From Streptomyces sp. NRRL F-525 (GTDB lineage: Bacteria; Actinomycetota; Actinomycetes; Streptomycetales; Streptomycetaceae): a stretch of DNA of 64,000 nt. This document shows positions 8,515-16,412 of this stretch, one piece after another; within the stretch, counting starts at the first letter, position 1, and each line of letters opens with the position of its first letter. A model generated the notes under the pieces. It ran no database searches. It was not told the origin of the DNA and saw nothing but the letters and a program-made list of their open reading frames with translations. A program made the translations under genes and the position numbers. The stretch covers positions 1 to 64,000 of the forward strand of contig NZ_JNXE01000003.1 in assembly GCF_000716605.1 (NCBI RefSeq), given 5' to 3'.

Positions 8515-9204
8515 TCACGCCTGGCGGGCCGCCGCCTGCTTGATCAGGTCGGCCACCGCCGCGGGCTGGGAGACATAGATGGCGTGGCTGCCGGCGGCTT
8601 CGGCCACGGTGGCTCCGGCGCGCTCGGCCATCTGGTGCTGGACCGGCGGCGGGATCATGTGGTCGTCGGTCGCGACGAGGTACCAGCTGGGCTTGGCCCG
8701 CCAGGCCGGCTCCGTGATCGGTCCGTTGAGCGCGTCCAGGCCCCACGGAACCTGCGAGTCGGCGAGGAACGCGGCGTCCTCGGCCGGCAGGTCGCCCGCG
8801 AAGGACGCGGCGAACTTGTCCCGGTCCAAGAAGAGGAAGCCGTCGACCGGCGGCAGGATCGGCGGCACGGGCGCGCCGGGCGCGGGGTCGGCGACCAGCG
8901 TGCCGACCGACTCGTCCTTGTCCGGCGCGAAGGCCGCGATGTAGACGAGCGCGGCGACACCGTCGTGGCGGCCGGCCTCGGTGATCACGGCGCCGCCGTA
9001 GGAGTGGCCGACGAGGACGGCCGGGCCGTCGAGGGCGTCGAGGGCCCGCTGGGTGACGGCCACGTCCTCGACGAGGGACAGGGTCGGGTTCTGCACGACG
9101 CTGACGTTGTAGCCGTCCTGGGTGAGCAGGCGGTGCACCGACTGCCAGCCGGAACCGTCGACGAATCCGCCATGCACGAGAACGATGTTCTTCACGGCAC
9201 TCAT
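8515..9204 (-). CDS. Alpha/beta hydrolase (intact paralogue)
   Basis: A 229-residue alpha/beta hydrolase of the esterase/methylesterase-like group. It begins MSAVKNIVLVHGGFVDGSGWQSVHRLL, with the nucleophile elbow VGHSYGGAVI near residues 71-80 and a late His in AAGSHAIYVSQP. An AAGGAG site precedes ATG 9204. It is closely similar to the broken gene at 375-1114, including PPVDGFLFLDR and QVPWGLDAL, which indicates a duplication within about 8 kb. It lies downstream of another hydrolase and an ECF sigma gene on the same strand. Confidence 0.85.
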   Translation of the reverse strand: MSAVKNIVLVHGGFVDGSGWQSVHRLLTQDGYNVSVVQNPTLSLVEDVAVTQRALDALDGPAVLVGHSYGGAVITEAGRHDGVAALVYIAAFAPDKDESVGTLVADPAPGAPVPPILPPVDGFLFLDRDKFAASFAGDLPAEDAAFLADSQVPWGLDALNGPITEPAWRAKPSWYLVATDDHMIPPPVQHQMAERAGATVAEAAGSHAIYVSQPAAVADLIKQAAARQA

Positions 9205-9286
9205 GCCGATGCTCCTTGTTTGTCGGAAACCCTGCGGGCAAGTCCAAACTAGGCCGGACCGCCCGCCTGGGCTTCGACCAAATGAC

Positions 9287-10210
9287 CTAGTTGCCGGCAG
9301 CGGTCTCGGCGTTGCCCGCGGCGGCCTCGACGAAGGCCGTCACCGCCTTCGCGAAGGCCTCGGGCTCCTCCAGGTGCCCGAAGTGCCCGCTGTTCTCCAG
9401 GATCACCAGCTCCGAACCCGGGATGAGCTCGTGCAGCTCCTCCGCCCAGCGCACTCCGCAGATGACGTCGTGGCGGCCGACCAGGACGAGGGCCGGCACG
9501 GTGAGCGAGCCGAGGTCGGCGCGGTCGTCGATGACGTCCGGGGTGAGGTCGTCGTCCAGCCCGGAGATGTAGGTGGCCGTCACCGCGGCGCGCGCGGGGC
9601 CGAACTCGTCCTCCCGGCCCCAGAAGTCGGCGAAGTACGCGGGGAAGATCCCCCGCGCCACGGCGGTCATCTGGGCGTCGTCGGAGATGGTGGGGATGCC
9701 TTGGAACGCTCCAACGACCTCCGGGAGCCCCGGGTTGTCGGCGTGCCGGGCGGCGAACTCCTGCACCTTGCGCATGGCCTCGGCGCCGTGCTCGGGACCG
9801 GTCACCGGAGCGCTGTCGTAGAGGATCACGCCGGCGACGCGGTCGGGGTGGTTCAGGGCGTGGTACTGGGCGACGAAGCCGCCGTGCGAGTGCCCGAGGA
9901 GGTGCACCTCGGGGACGCCGAGGTGCTCGATCAGCGCCGCGAGGAAGCGGCTGTAGCGGGCCCGGGTGTAGCCGTGCGGGTGGGCGGCCAGTCGGCCGGA
10001 GGCACCGGTGCCGATGGGCTCCGGGTAGACGACGGTGAGGTGCTCCTCCAGCGCGGGCATCCGCAGGTAGTCCCAGAAGATGCCCGGCCCGCCGGAGTGC
10101 GCGATGCAGACCGGTCCAACGCCGTGGACGTGGTAGCTCTGCGTGACCCCGTCGATCTCGACGGTGTGGGTCCCGGTGGCGAGCGGGTCGGTCGAGGAGG
10201 TGGTGCTCAT
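9287..10210 (-). CDS. Alpha/beta hydrolase, proline-iminopeptidase-like
   Basis: A 307-residue hydrolase. The oxyanion motif HSGGPG is followed by the nucleophile elbow LLGHSHGGFVAQYHAL, and the acid and base probably lie in VLVGRHDVICG and ENSGHFGHLEEP. That arrangement suits proline iminopeptidase or related acyl hydrolases. The start at 10210 (MSTTSSTDPL) has GGGAGAT upstream; a longer open frame extends into the gap. It is probably co-transcribed with the ECF sigma gene 85 bases upstream. It contains TTGGAACGCTCCAA at 9701-9714, a full-length 14-base palindrome copy. Confidence 0.85.
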   Translation of the reverse strand: MSTTSSTDPLATGTHTVEIDGVTQSYHVHGVGPVCIAHSGGPGIFWDYLRMPALEEHLTVVYPEPIGTGASGRLAAHPHGYTRARYSRFLAALIEHLGVPEVHLLGHSHGGFVAQYHALNHPDRVAGVILYDSAPVTGPEHGAEAMRKVQEFAARHADNPGLPEVVGAFQGIPTISDDAQMTAVARGIFPAYFADFWGREDEFGPARAAVTATYISGLDDDLTPDVIDDRADLGSLTVPALVLVGRHDVICGVRWAEELHELIPGSELVILENSGHFGHLEEPEAFAKAVTAFVEAAAGNAETAAGN

Positions 10211-10295
10211 GGGATCTCCCTGTTCGGCATACGGCGATGACACGGACAGGACGCGGGGGAAAGGACGAAGTTCGAAATGAATGATGTGACGCCAG

Positions 10296-11264
10296 TCACA
10301 TGGTGAGGAGCTGCGGGATGGGCACCGGCCGGGGATGCACGAGCCGCAGCCGGTGCACCCGCCCTGCACCGTCCAGACTCATCAGCCAGGCCACGGCGGG
10401 CGGGCAGTGGTCGGGGTCGTCGTCGGGATTGCTGATGTCCATCTCCCAGACGACGAGCGACCGCCCGGCCACGGCGTTCGCGAGATGCTGCCGCACGCCC
10501 GCCTCCAGATCGCACTCCATCCCGCGCACCAACAGGCTTCTGCCGCCCACCGGTTGGTTCCCCCGCACCAGCGCGGCCTCGGGCGACCAGCGCTCGGTGA
10601 GCAGCTTTCCGAAGTGCCCGCTCTCGGCCGCGTGCAGCGTCTCGCGCGCCTCGATCCGGCTGGCCCGGGTACGCCGCCCGACGTCTCCGTGCGGTGCGTC
10701 GGCCGTCGCGGCGAGGGCCAGCGCGAGCTTGGCCCGCCCCTGACTGAGCCGGCTCCGGACCGTTCCAACGGGCACCCCGCAGGCCGCGGCGATCTGCTCG
10801 TACGACGTGACCCCGACGCTGAAATGCCGCAGCACGAGCGGCAACCGCAGCGCGGGAGTCAGCTCCTCGATGGCCTCCCAGATCCAGTCCCGCAGGGCGT
10901 GCTGCTCCAGCCACCGCTCAGGACCGGACTCCGTGACGGGCACATGCAGATCATCGAGCGGCCGGAGATCAACACCTCCCCGCAGCAACGACCGGGCGGC
11001 ATTCCGCACGATCATCCGCAACCAGGCCCCCACGGCCTCCGGATCCCGCACATCCCCCACTCGCCGGAGAGCGGTCAGCGCCGCGTCCTGCACCACGTCG
11101 TCGACATCGGTCCCCGGCCCCAGCACACTCACCGCGACGGCCCGCATCCCGGCCCGGTGCCGCTCCAGCAACAGCCCCAGGGAGGCTACGTCCCCGGCCT
11201 GCGCGGCCAGGGTGAGCGCCGCGTCCTCGATGCGCGTGATCTCACCCAGGTCCCGGCTGCTCAT
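10296..11264 (-). CDS. ECF-type sigma factor with C-terminal NTF2-like domain
   Basis: 322 residues. Sigma region 2 is at residues ~30-95 (GTDVDDVVQDAALTALRRVGDVRDPEAVGAWLRMIVRNAARSLLRG) and region 4 at ~125-180 (ALRLPLVLRHFSVGVTSYEQIAAACGVPVGTVRSRLSQGRAKLALAL). The remaining ~140 residues resemble a SnoaL/NTF2-like domain, as in ECF groups with a built-in C-terminal regulator instead of a separate anti-sigma factor. The hydrolases at 9287 and 8515 follow on the same strand, so it may direct transcription of them. A palindrome core copy lies at 10757-10768, within region 4. Confidence 0.85.
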   Translation of the reverse strand: MSSRDLGEITRIEDAALTLAAQAGDVASLGLLLERHRAGMRAVAVSVLGPGTDVDDVVQDAALTALRRVGDVRDPEAVGAWLRMIVRNAARSLLRGGVDLRPLDDLHVPVTESGPERWLEQHALRDWIWEAIEELTPALRLPLVLRHFSVGVTSYEQIAAACGVPVGTVRSRLSQGRAKLALALAATADAPHGDVGRRTRASRIEARETLHAAESGHFGKLLTERWSPEAALVRGNQPVGGRSLLVRGMECDLEAGVRQHLANAVAGRSLVVWEMDISNPDDDPDHCPPAVAWLMSLDGAGRVHRLRLVHPRPVPIPQLLTM

Positions 11265-11443
11265 GCTGCCCCTCTTCCGGCGCCACCGTCGTCCGTACGA
11301 CCGTAATGGGCGCGTGCCGTGCCGTCACATCGCGGGGACGCGCACCGGGGCCGGCACCGCACCAGGTGCCCGTCGCGGGTACCCGGGTCCCGCACACCGC
11401 CGATACGCCCAGGACCATGGATGTTCAGCGCCTGTTCCACGAC

Positions 11444-11455
11444 TTGGACCGGTCC
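11444..11455. promoter_or_regulatory. TTGGACCGGTCC palindrome in 11.3-11.5 kb gap
   Basis: An exact core copy in the 263-base gap between the ECF sigma start and the MATE stop. A short plus-strand frame beginning MDVQRLFHDLDRSLRRLRARHEG crosses it and reads on antisense through the MATE gene; I do not regard it as a gene. Confidence 0.45.
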
Positions 11456-11527
11456 CTACGACGGTTGCGGGCACGCCACGAGGGTTACGGGAACGCCCTG
11501 TTGACGGCCCGGGGGGTCGGCACCCGC

Positions 11528-12904
11528 TCAGCGCCCCCGCCCAGGCTCTCGTACCGCGCCGGTGTTGCCGTCCCGCACGTCCACCGTCGGGGTCGCCCCG
11601 ACGATCCGCCCGCTGTGCCGCCGGAAGGAGGCGAACTTGGTCACGGCCTGGAGGAGGTTCGCGCAGGCCAGAGCGGTCCAAAGCCCGGCCAGCCCCGCCG
11701 TGTCGGCGACCGGCACAGCGAGGGCCGCGAGCACGCCGAACCACACCGCCGTGGACACCAGGCTCGGCACGGTGCGCTTGAGCCCGACGAGTCCGAAGCC
11801 CGCCACGGCCTGCAGGGCATCGGTGACGACCACCGCGAGGACCAGCGGCAGCAGCCGTACGACTTGATCCGCGAGCCCCGGATCCCTGGTGAACAGGCCG
11901 ATCAACGGGTCCCGCAGCACGACCAGGACCGTTCCAAGCACGACGACCGCACACAGGGCGAGCCCGATCCCGGCGTCCACACTGCGCCGGACGCGCGCGA
12001 GGTCGCCTTCCTCGGCGTACCCGGCGATCAGCGGCACCGTGGCCTGCCCGACCGCCACGGCGGCGGTGAAGACGACGTTCACCAGGGACTCGGAGACGCT
12101 GTGCACGGCGGCGCTGTCGGTGCCGATCCGGGCGGCGGCGAAGGTCAGCACGCCCAGCACGGAGAACTTCACCAGCACGGTCCCCGCGAGTGGCACCCCG
12201 ACCCGGGCCAGCCGCAGCACCTCGCGCGGATCGGGCCTGCCGGGCCGGATCGGCCGCCCGGCGAGAACGGTCCGACGACGCAACGCGTACTGATTGAGCC
12301 CGGCCCCGACCGCGCAGGAGGCGAGCATGGCCACCCCGGCCCCCGCGAGCCCGAAGCTCGGCAGCGCCCCCGGTCCCCCGACCAACACCACCGACAACGC
12401 CACGGACACCCCGGTCCCCACCAGCCCGGACCGCATCACCTGCGGAGACCGCCCGAGCGCGACCAGCACGGACGTGGCCGAGGAGGTGACGGCGATCAGC
12501 AGCACACTCCCCGCCAACATCCAGGGAAACAGACCCAGTTGATCGACGACAGCCCCCGGCACCCCGAACACCCCACCGAGCAACGGCACAGCGGCCACCG
12601 CCGCCGCACACACCCCGCCCACGGCGAACGCCAGCCACATCCCGCTCCGCACCAACGGCAACAGCCCGTCGGGGTCCTCGCGATGGGGCACGACGAACGG
12701 CATCACCCCGCGCAACGCCCCCACCACGGTGGCGGTGGCCGGACTGAACACGGCGATCGTCACGGCGAAAGCGGCCAGCGAGACGGTGGCGTGCCGCCCC
12801 AACAACGCGGTGTCGACGAGCGACCCGGCCGACGCGGCGAGGGTGCTCACGTACAGCGGCGCGGCGGCCCTGGCGATGGTCGTGAAGGCGGTGCGTTCAC
12901 TCAC
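11528..12904 (-). CDS. MATE-family efflux transporter
   Basis: A 458-residue integral membrane protein with about 12 hydrophobic segments in two similar halves, as expected for Na+ or H+ coupled MATE exporters. Typical elements include AAPLYVSTLAASAGSLVDTALLGRH near the start and LLIAVTSSATSVLVALGRSPQVMRSGLVGTG mid-protein. It starts at GTG 12904. It probably exports a cationic or drug-like compound; no substrate can be read from the sequence. It is flanked by same-strand dipeptidase and sigma genes with no obvious functional link. A palindrome core copy lies at 11926-11937. Confidence 0.88.
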   Translation of the reverse strand: MSERTAFTTIARAAAPLYVSTLAASAGSLVDTALLGRHATVSLAAFAVTIAVFSPATATVVGALRGVMPFVVPHREDPDGLLPLVRSGMWLAFAVGGVCAAAVAAVPLLGGVFGVPGAVVDQLGLFPWMLAGSVLLIAVTSSATSVLVALGRSPQVMRSGLVGTGVSVALSVVLVGGPGALPSFGLAGAGVAMLASCAVGAGLNQYALRRRTVLAGRPIRPGRPDPREVLRLARVGVPLAGTVLVKFSVLGVLTFAAARIGTDSAAVHSVSESLVNVVFTAAVAVGQATVPLIAGYAEEGDLARVRRSVDAGIGLALCAVVVLGTVLVVLRDPLIGLFTRDPGLADQVVRLLPLVLAVVVTDALQAVAGFGLVGLKRTVPSLVSTAVWFGVLAALAVPVADTAGLAGLWTALACANLLQAVTKFASFRRHSGRIVGATPTVDVRDGNTGAVREPGRGR

Positions 12905-12954
12905 GCTCGCCCATCCTGCCAGTCAACTGCCCCGCACCGCATACGAGTTGCCCC

Positions 12955-13947
12955 CTACCGCCACACCGCCTCGGCGACTCGACGGAAGTTGCCGCCCAGG
13001 ATCGCCGCGACGGCGTCGGCGGGATAGCCGCGGGCGCGCAGCGCGCCCTCGACGGTCAGCAGGCCCTCCGGGGGCATGAAGTCGATCGGGCCCCAGCGGG
13101 TGTAGCAGTCGGGGAAGAGCTCCGGGCTCTGTTCGAGCATCGCGTTGAAGTCCCCTTCGTCGAACGGGTAGTCGGTGGACACCCCGACGTGTTCCGGCCC
13201 GACGAGGTCGACGGCGTGCTCGATGTGGCGTACGAGGGCGTCGACGGAGGCGTCGTTGGGGCCGAGGAAGATACCGACTCCGGTGATGCCGACCACCCCG
13301 CCCGTGGCCGCGCACTCCTTGGCCTGCTCGTCGGTGATGTTGCGGGGGTGGTCCCACACGGCGCGCATGCACGAGTGGCTGTAGACGACGGGCAGTTGGG
13401 ATACCTCGCACAGGTCGAGGCCGGTACGGGCACCGCAGTGCGAGCCGTCCGCGACCATGCCGACGGCGTTCAACTCCCGTACCAGCGCCCGGCCGTAGGC
13501 GGTGAGTCCCTCGTCGACCTCGTCGAGGCAACCACCGCCGGCCGCGTTGCGGGTGTTGTAGCTCGGCAGCATCGTTCGGACACCGAGGTCGTAGAAGTGG
13601 CGGACCCGGTCCAACTCCCCTTCCAGCGGCCCGGAATCCTCCAGGTCGAAGGCGACCGCCACCTTCCCTGCACGCCCGGCGGCGTCGATGTCGTCGACGC
13701 TCGCGGCGAGTTGCAGCCGGCCGTCGGCGGCGATCCGCCGCCGCCAATTCGTGAGGAGACCGGTGACGTCGTCGGTGCCGTGGGGCGCGTAGCCCACGTT
13801 CACCGAGACGAAACTGCCGCCCGGCCTGCGGTAGCGGGCGAGTTCACCGACGTCGGCGTTCTTCTCCAGCGCCAGGCAGCAGTGTTGGTCCCAGAGGAGG
13901 GGTGGGCGGCGCGCTTCCGCGGATTCGTTCGACACCCAACGGATCAT
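12955..13947 (-). CDS. M19 (membrane dipeptidase) family peptidase
   Basis: 330 residues. The renal-dipeptidase fold is supported by AVAFDLEDSGPLEGELDRVRHFYDLGVRTMLPSYN, the metal-site histidines in VADGSHCG and VVYSHSCMRAVWDHPRNITDEQ, and HVGVSTDYPFDEG. The usual first metal motif His-x-Asp near the N-terminus is not intact: the matching stretch reads WDQHCCL. Activity on dipeptides is therefore uncertain. No signal peptide. It lies 13 bases from the LacI stop on the same strand, so LacI and dipeptidase may share a transcript. Confidence 0.8.
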   Translation of the reverse strand: MIRWVSNESAEARRPPLLWDQHCCLALEKNADVGELARYRRPGGSFVSVNVGYAPHGTDDVTGLLTNWRRRIAADGRLQLAASVDDIDAAGRAGKVAVAFDLEDSGPLEGELDRVRHFYDLGVRTMLPSYNTRNAAGGGCLDEVDEGLTAYGRALVRELNAVGMVADGSHCGARTGLDLCEVSQLPVVYSHSCMRAVWDHPRNITDEQAKECAATGGVVGITGVGIFLGPNDASVDALVRHIEHAVDLVGPEHVGVSTDYPFDEGDFNAMLEQSPELFPDCYTRWGPIDFMPPEGLLTVEGALRARGYPADAVAAILGGNFRRVAEAVWR

Positions 13948-13960
13948 GCCCGCCCCAGAG

Positions 13961-14965
13961 TTACTCCGTCGAGAGCGGTCCCGTACTCCCCCGCACCTCG
14001 AGCCTCGGTTCCGACAACACCATCTCCGCCACCCGCCGCGGATCCCTCATCCGGTCGACGAGAAGCTGTGCGGCACGGCGCCCGATGTTGTGGCTGCCGT
14101 TGTCGACGGTGGTGAGCCAGAGGTGTCGTAGGCGCGCGAGGTACGTGTTGTCGTAGCCGACGAGGGACAGGTCCCGAGGCACCTGGAGGCCCAGTTCCTC
14201 GGCCGCCGAGAGCGCGCCGACGCATGCGATGTCGTTGAAGGCGAAGACGGCCGTCGGGCGTTGCGGGGCGGTGAGCAGGCGGACCATCGCGCGATAGCCG
14301 CCCTCCTCCGTGTGGTCGCCCTCTTCGACCGTCGCGAGGCCGGTCAGGCCGTGGGCGTGCATGACCCCTTCGAAAGAGGTGCGGCGGAGTTCGCCGGCGA
14401 TGCCCTGGCCGGCGATGTGGGCGATACGGCGGTGCCCCAGGTCGATGAGGTGTTCGGTGGCCAGGGCGGCGCCGTGCGCGTCGTCGCCGGCCACGACGTC
14501 GACGTAGGGCAGGTCCGGCTCGACGGCGCCCGCGACCACCGTGGGGAGGTGGGTCGCGGCGGCGAGGAGTTCGTCGGAGCCGGGGAGCGTGCCCACCGCG
14601 ACCAGGCCGTCGACGCGGAGTTCCGTGAAGATGCGGGTGAGGTCCTCGTCGAGGTGACGGTTGAGGCGGCCGTCGGCCAGCATCATGTGCAGGCCGTGCT
14701 CGTGCAGGCGGGAGCCCAGACCGTCGAGGAGTTCCACGAACCAGGGGTTGCGCAGGTCGTTCAGCAGCACGCCGACCGAGCGGGTGCGGCGTTCGCTGAG
14801 GCTGCGGGCGGCGGCGTTCGGGCGGTAGTCGAGTTCCTCCACGGCGGCCAGCACAGCCTGCCGTTTCTCCGGTCGGACCTGCTCGGAACCGCGCAGCACC
14901 AGGGAGACCAGGGATTTCGACACACCGGCCCGCTCGGCGACGTCACGGATGGTCGGAGCGCTCAT
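13961..14965 (-). CDS. LacI-family transcriptional repressor
   Basis: A 334-residue repressor. The N-terminal helix-turn-helix is TIRDVAERAGVSKSLVSLVLRG, the hinge LDYRPNAAARSLSERRT, and the rest a sugar-binding-protein-like core (VGVLLNDLRNPWFVELLDGL, AVFAFNDIACVGALSAAEELG, LSLVGYDNTYLARL). The start is set at 14965 (MSAPTIRDV); a frame 16 codons longer is open but would move the HTH away from the N-terminus. It is divergent from a Gfo/Idh/MocA oxidoreductase, with a perfect 16-base palindrome between them, so it probably represses that gene and perhaps itself. Confidence 0.9.
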   Translation of the reverse strand: MSAPTIRDVAERAGVSKSLVSLVLRGSEQVRPEKRQAVLAAVEELDYRPNAAARSLSERRTRSVGVLLNDLRNPWFVELLDGLGSRLHEHGLHMMLADGRLNRHLDEDLTRIFTELRVDGLVAVGTLPGSDELLAAATHLPTVVAGAVEPDLPYVDVVAGDDAHGAALATEHLIDLGHRRIAHIAGQGIAGELRRTSFEGVMHAHGLTGLATVEEGDHTEEGGYRAMVRLLTAPQRPTAVFAFNDIACVGALSAAEELGLQVPRDLSLVGYDNTYLARLRHLWLTTVDNGSHNIGRRAAQLLVDRMRDPRRVAEMVLSEPRLEVRGSTGPLSTE

Positions 14966-14967
14966 GG

Positions 14968-14981
14968 GTGGACCGTTCCAC
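14968..14981. promoter_or_regulatory. GTGGACCGTTCCAC palindrome next to lacI start
   Basis: A variant of the window palindrome (TGGACCGTTCCA core) lying 3-16 bases upstream of the LacI start codon, where a ribosome site would be. Binding there would suit autorepression. Inferred from position only. Confidence 0.5.
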
Positions 14982-15088
14982 GCGGTCGCGCACCCTGTCA
15001 AAGCTGTGGTCACCTGGTGTTGACGCCCGGTGCGGACGTCCAGGTATTGACATTAGGACGAATGGGTTCGAGTGTGGCTGGGACAGTT

Positions 15089-15104
15089 TTTGGACCGGTC
15101 CAAA
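15089..15104. promoter_or_regulatory. Probable LacI operator TTTGGACCGGTCCAAA
   Basis: A perfect 16-base palindrome with a central CG, 12 bases upstream of the oxidoreductase start at 15116 and about 125 bases from the LacI start. Symmetry, central CG and position all fit a LacI-family operator. It is the longest and most perfect copy of the palindrome found throughout the first 37 kb. Confidence 0.7.
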
Positions 15105-15115
15105 GAAGGGCAGTC

Positions 15116-16270
15116 ATGGTGACCTCGCTCGGTGTTGCCGTCGTGGGCTTCGGATGGATGGGGCGGGTGCACACGCAGGCGTACGCCCGTGTCCCGCACC
15201 ACTTTCCGCAGCTGACTCTGCGACCCCAGCTCGTGACGGTCGCCGAGGAGGTGCCCGGGCGGGCGGAGCAGGCGGCCGAGCAGTTCGGCTTCGCCTCCAC
15301 CACCCGAGACTGGCGCGAGGTGGTCGACGACCCGCGGGTGCAGGCGGTGAGCATCACCGCGCCGAACTTCCTGCACCGCGAGATCGGCGTCGCGATGGCG
15401 GAGGCCGGCAAGCACATCTGGATCGAGAAGCCGGTGGGCCTCTCCACGGCGGACTCCTCCGCCGTGGCCGACGCGGTCAGCAAGGCCGGCGTCCAGGGCG
15501 CGGTCGGCTTCAACTACCGCAACGCGCCCGCAGTGGAGGCCGCCCGCGACCTGATCGCCTCCGGCGAGCTGGGCACAGTCACGCACATCCGCGTCCGTCT
15601 CTTCAGCGACTACGCGGCCCACCCGGACGGCGCTCTGACCTGGCGCTACGAGTTGGAGCGCGGCGGCCACGGAGTCCTGGGCGACCTCGCCTCGCACGGC
15701 GCCGACCTCGCCCGTTTCCTCCTCGGCGACATCACGTCCCTCGCCGCCGACACCGCGATCTTCCTGCCGCAGCGGGCCCGCCCCACGGGCGCGACCGCGG
15801 GCCACGCCCTGGCCACCGGCGGCGAGTTGGGCCCGGTGGAGAACGAGGACTACGTCAACTGCCTGCTGCGGTTCGCCTCCGGCGCCCGGGGTGTCCTGGA
15901 GGCCTGCCGGGTCTCGGTCGGCGAGCAGAACAACTACGGCTTCGAGGTGCACGGCACCAAGGGCGCCGTGTTCTGGGACTTCCGCCGGATGAACGAGCTG
16001 GCCGTCAGCCGCGGCACGAGCTACCAGGACCAGCCCGTCACCACGGTGTACGTCGGCCCGGGCGACGGCGAGTTTGGAGCGTTCCAACCCGGCGCGGCGA
16101 ACGCGATGGGCTACGACGACCTCAAGGTGATCGAGGCCTACCGCTTCCTGCGCTCCGTCGCCGAGGGCGTGCCGTACGGCGCGACGCTCCCGGATGCCGT
16201 ACACAGCGCGGCGGTTCTGGACGCCATGGTGCGTTCCGTCGAGACCGGCACCTGGGCGAGCCCGGCGTGA
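15116..16270 (+). CDS. Gfo/Idh/MocA-family NAD(P)-dependent oxidoreductase
   Basis: 384 residues. The N-terminal Rossmann motif is VAVVGFGWMGRVH (residues 7-19), the family motif EKPVGL lies at 104-109, and the C-terminal domain carries RYELERGGHGVLGDLASHGADLARFLLGD with candidate catalytic residues. These enzymes usually oxidise or reduce a sugar, inositol or sugar-derived hydroxyl. The start at ATG 15116 has AGAAGGG upstream; the open frame extends much further back but antisense to LacI. It is regulated by the divergent LacI and the palindrome in its promoter. TTGGAGCGTTCCAA at 16074-16087 lies inside and uses the codons TTT, GGA and CAA, unusual for this gene. Confidence 0.9.
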   Translation: MVTSLGVAVVGFGWMGRVHTQAYARVPHHFPQLTLRPQLVTVAEEVPGRAEQAAEQFGFASTTRDWREVVDDPRVQAVSITAPNFLHREIGVAMAEAGKHIWIEKPVGLSTADSSAVADAVSKAGVQGAVGFNYRNAPAVEAARDLIASGELGTVTHIRVRLFSDYAAHPDGALTWRYELERGGHGVLGDLASHGADLARFLLGDITSLAADTAIFLPQRARPTGATAGHALATGGELGPVENEDYVNCLLRFASGARGVLEACRVSVGEQNNYGFEVHGTKGAVFWDFRRMNELAVSRGTSYQDQPVTTVYVGPGDGEFGAFQPGAANAMGYDDLKVIEAYRFLRSVAEGVPYGATLPDAVHSAAVLDAMVRSVETGTWASPA

Positions 16271-16412
16271 ACGGCGCGCGCGTCGCCTGATCGGCGCGCC
16301 GCCGGGCGCCCGCGCGATCTCGCGCCCACCCGCCGGACTCGACTACCGTTCACTCTCGGGAGTCACTCGCCTACGCTGTGGTGACCGGTTGGCGGACGGG
16401 TATGGGGGCGGC

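Noticed and set aside
792..8835. TTGGACCGGGCCAA-type copies at 792 and 8819 as members of the palindrome family
   Set aside because: Both are explained by the conserved protein sequence FLDRxKF in the two hydrolase paralogues and each carries a mismatch.
11306..13027. Plus-strand frame starting MDVQRLFHDLDRSLRRLRARHEG
   Set aside because: The first ~30 residues look protein-like, but the frame then runs antisense through the MATE gene as low-complexity Arg/Pro/His sequence.
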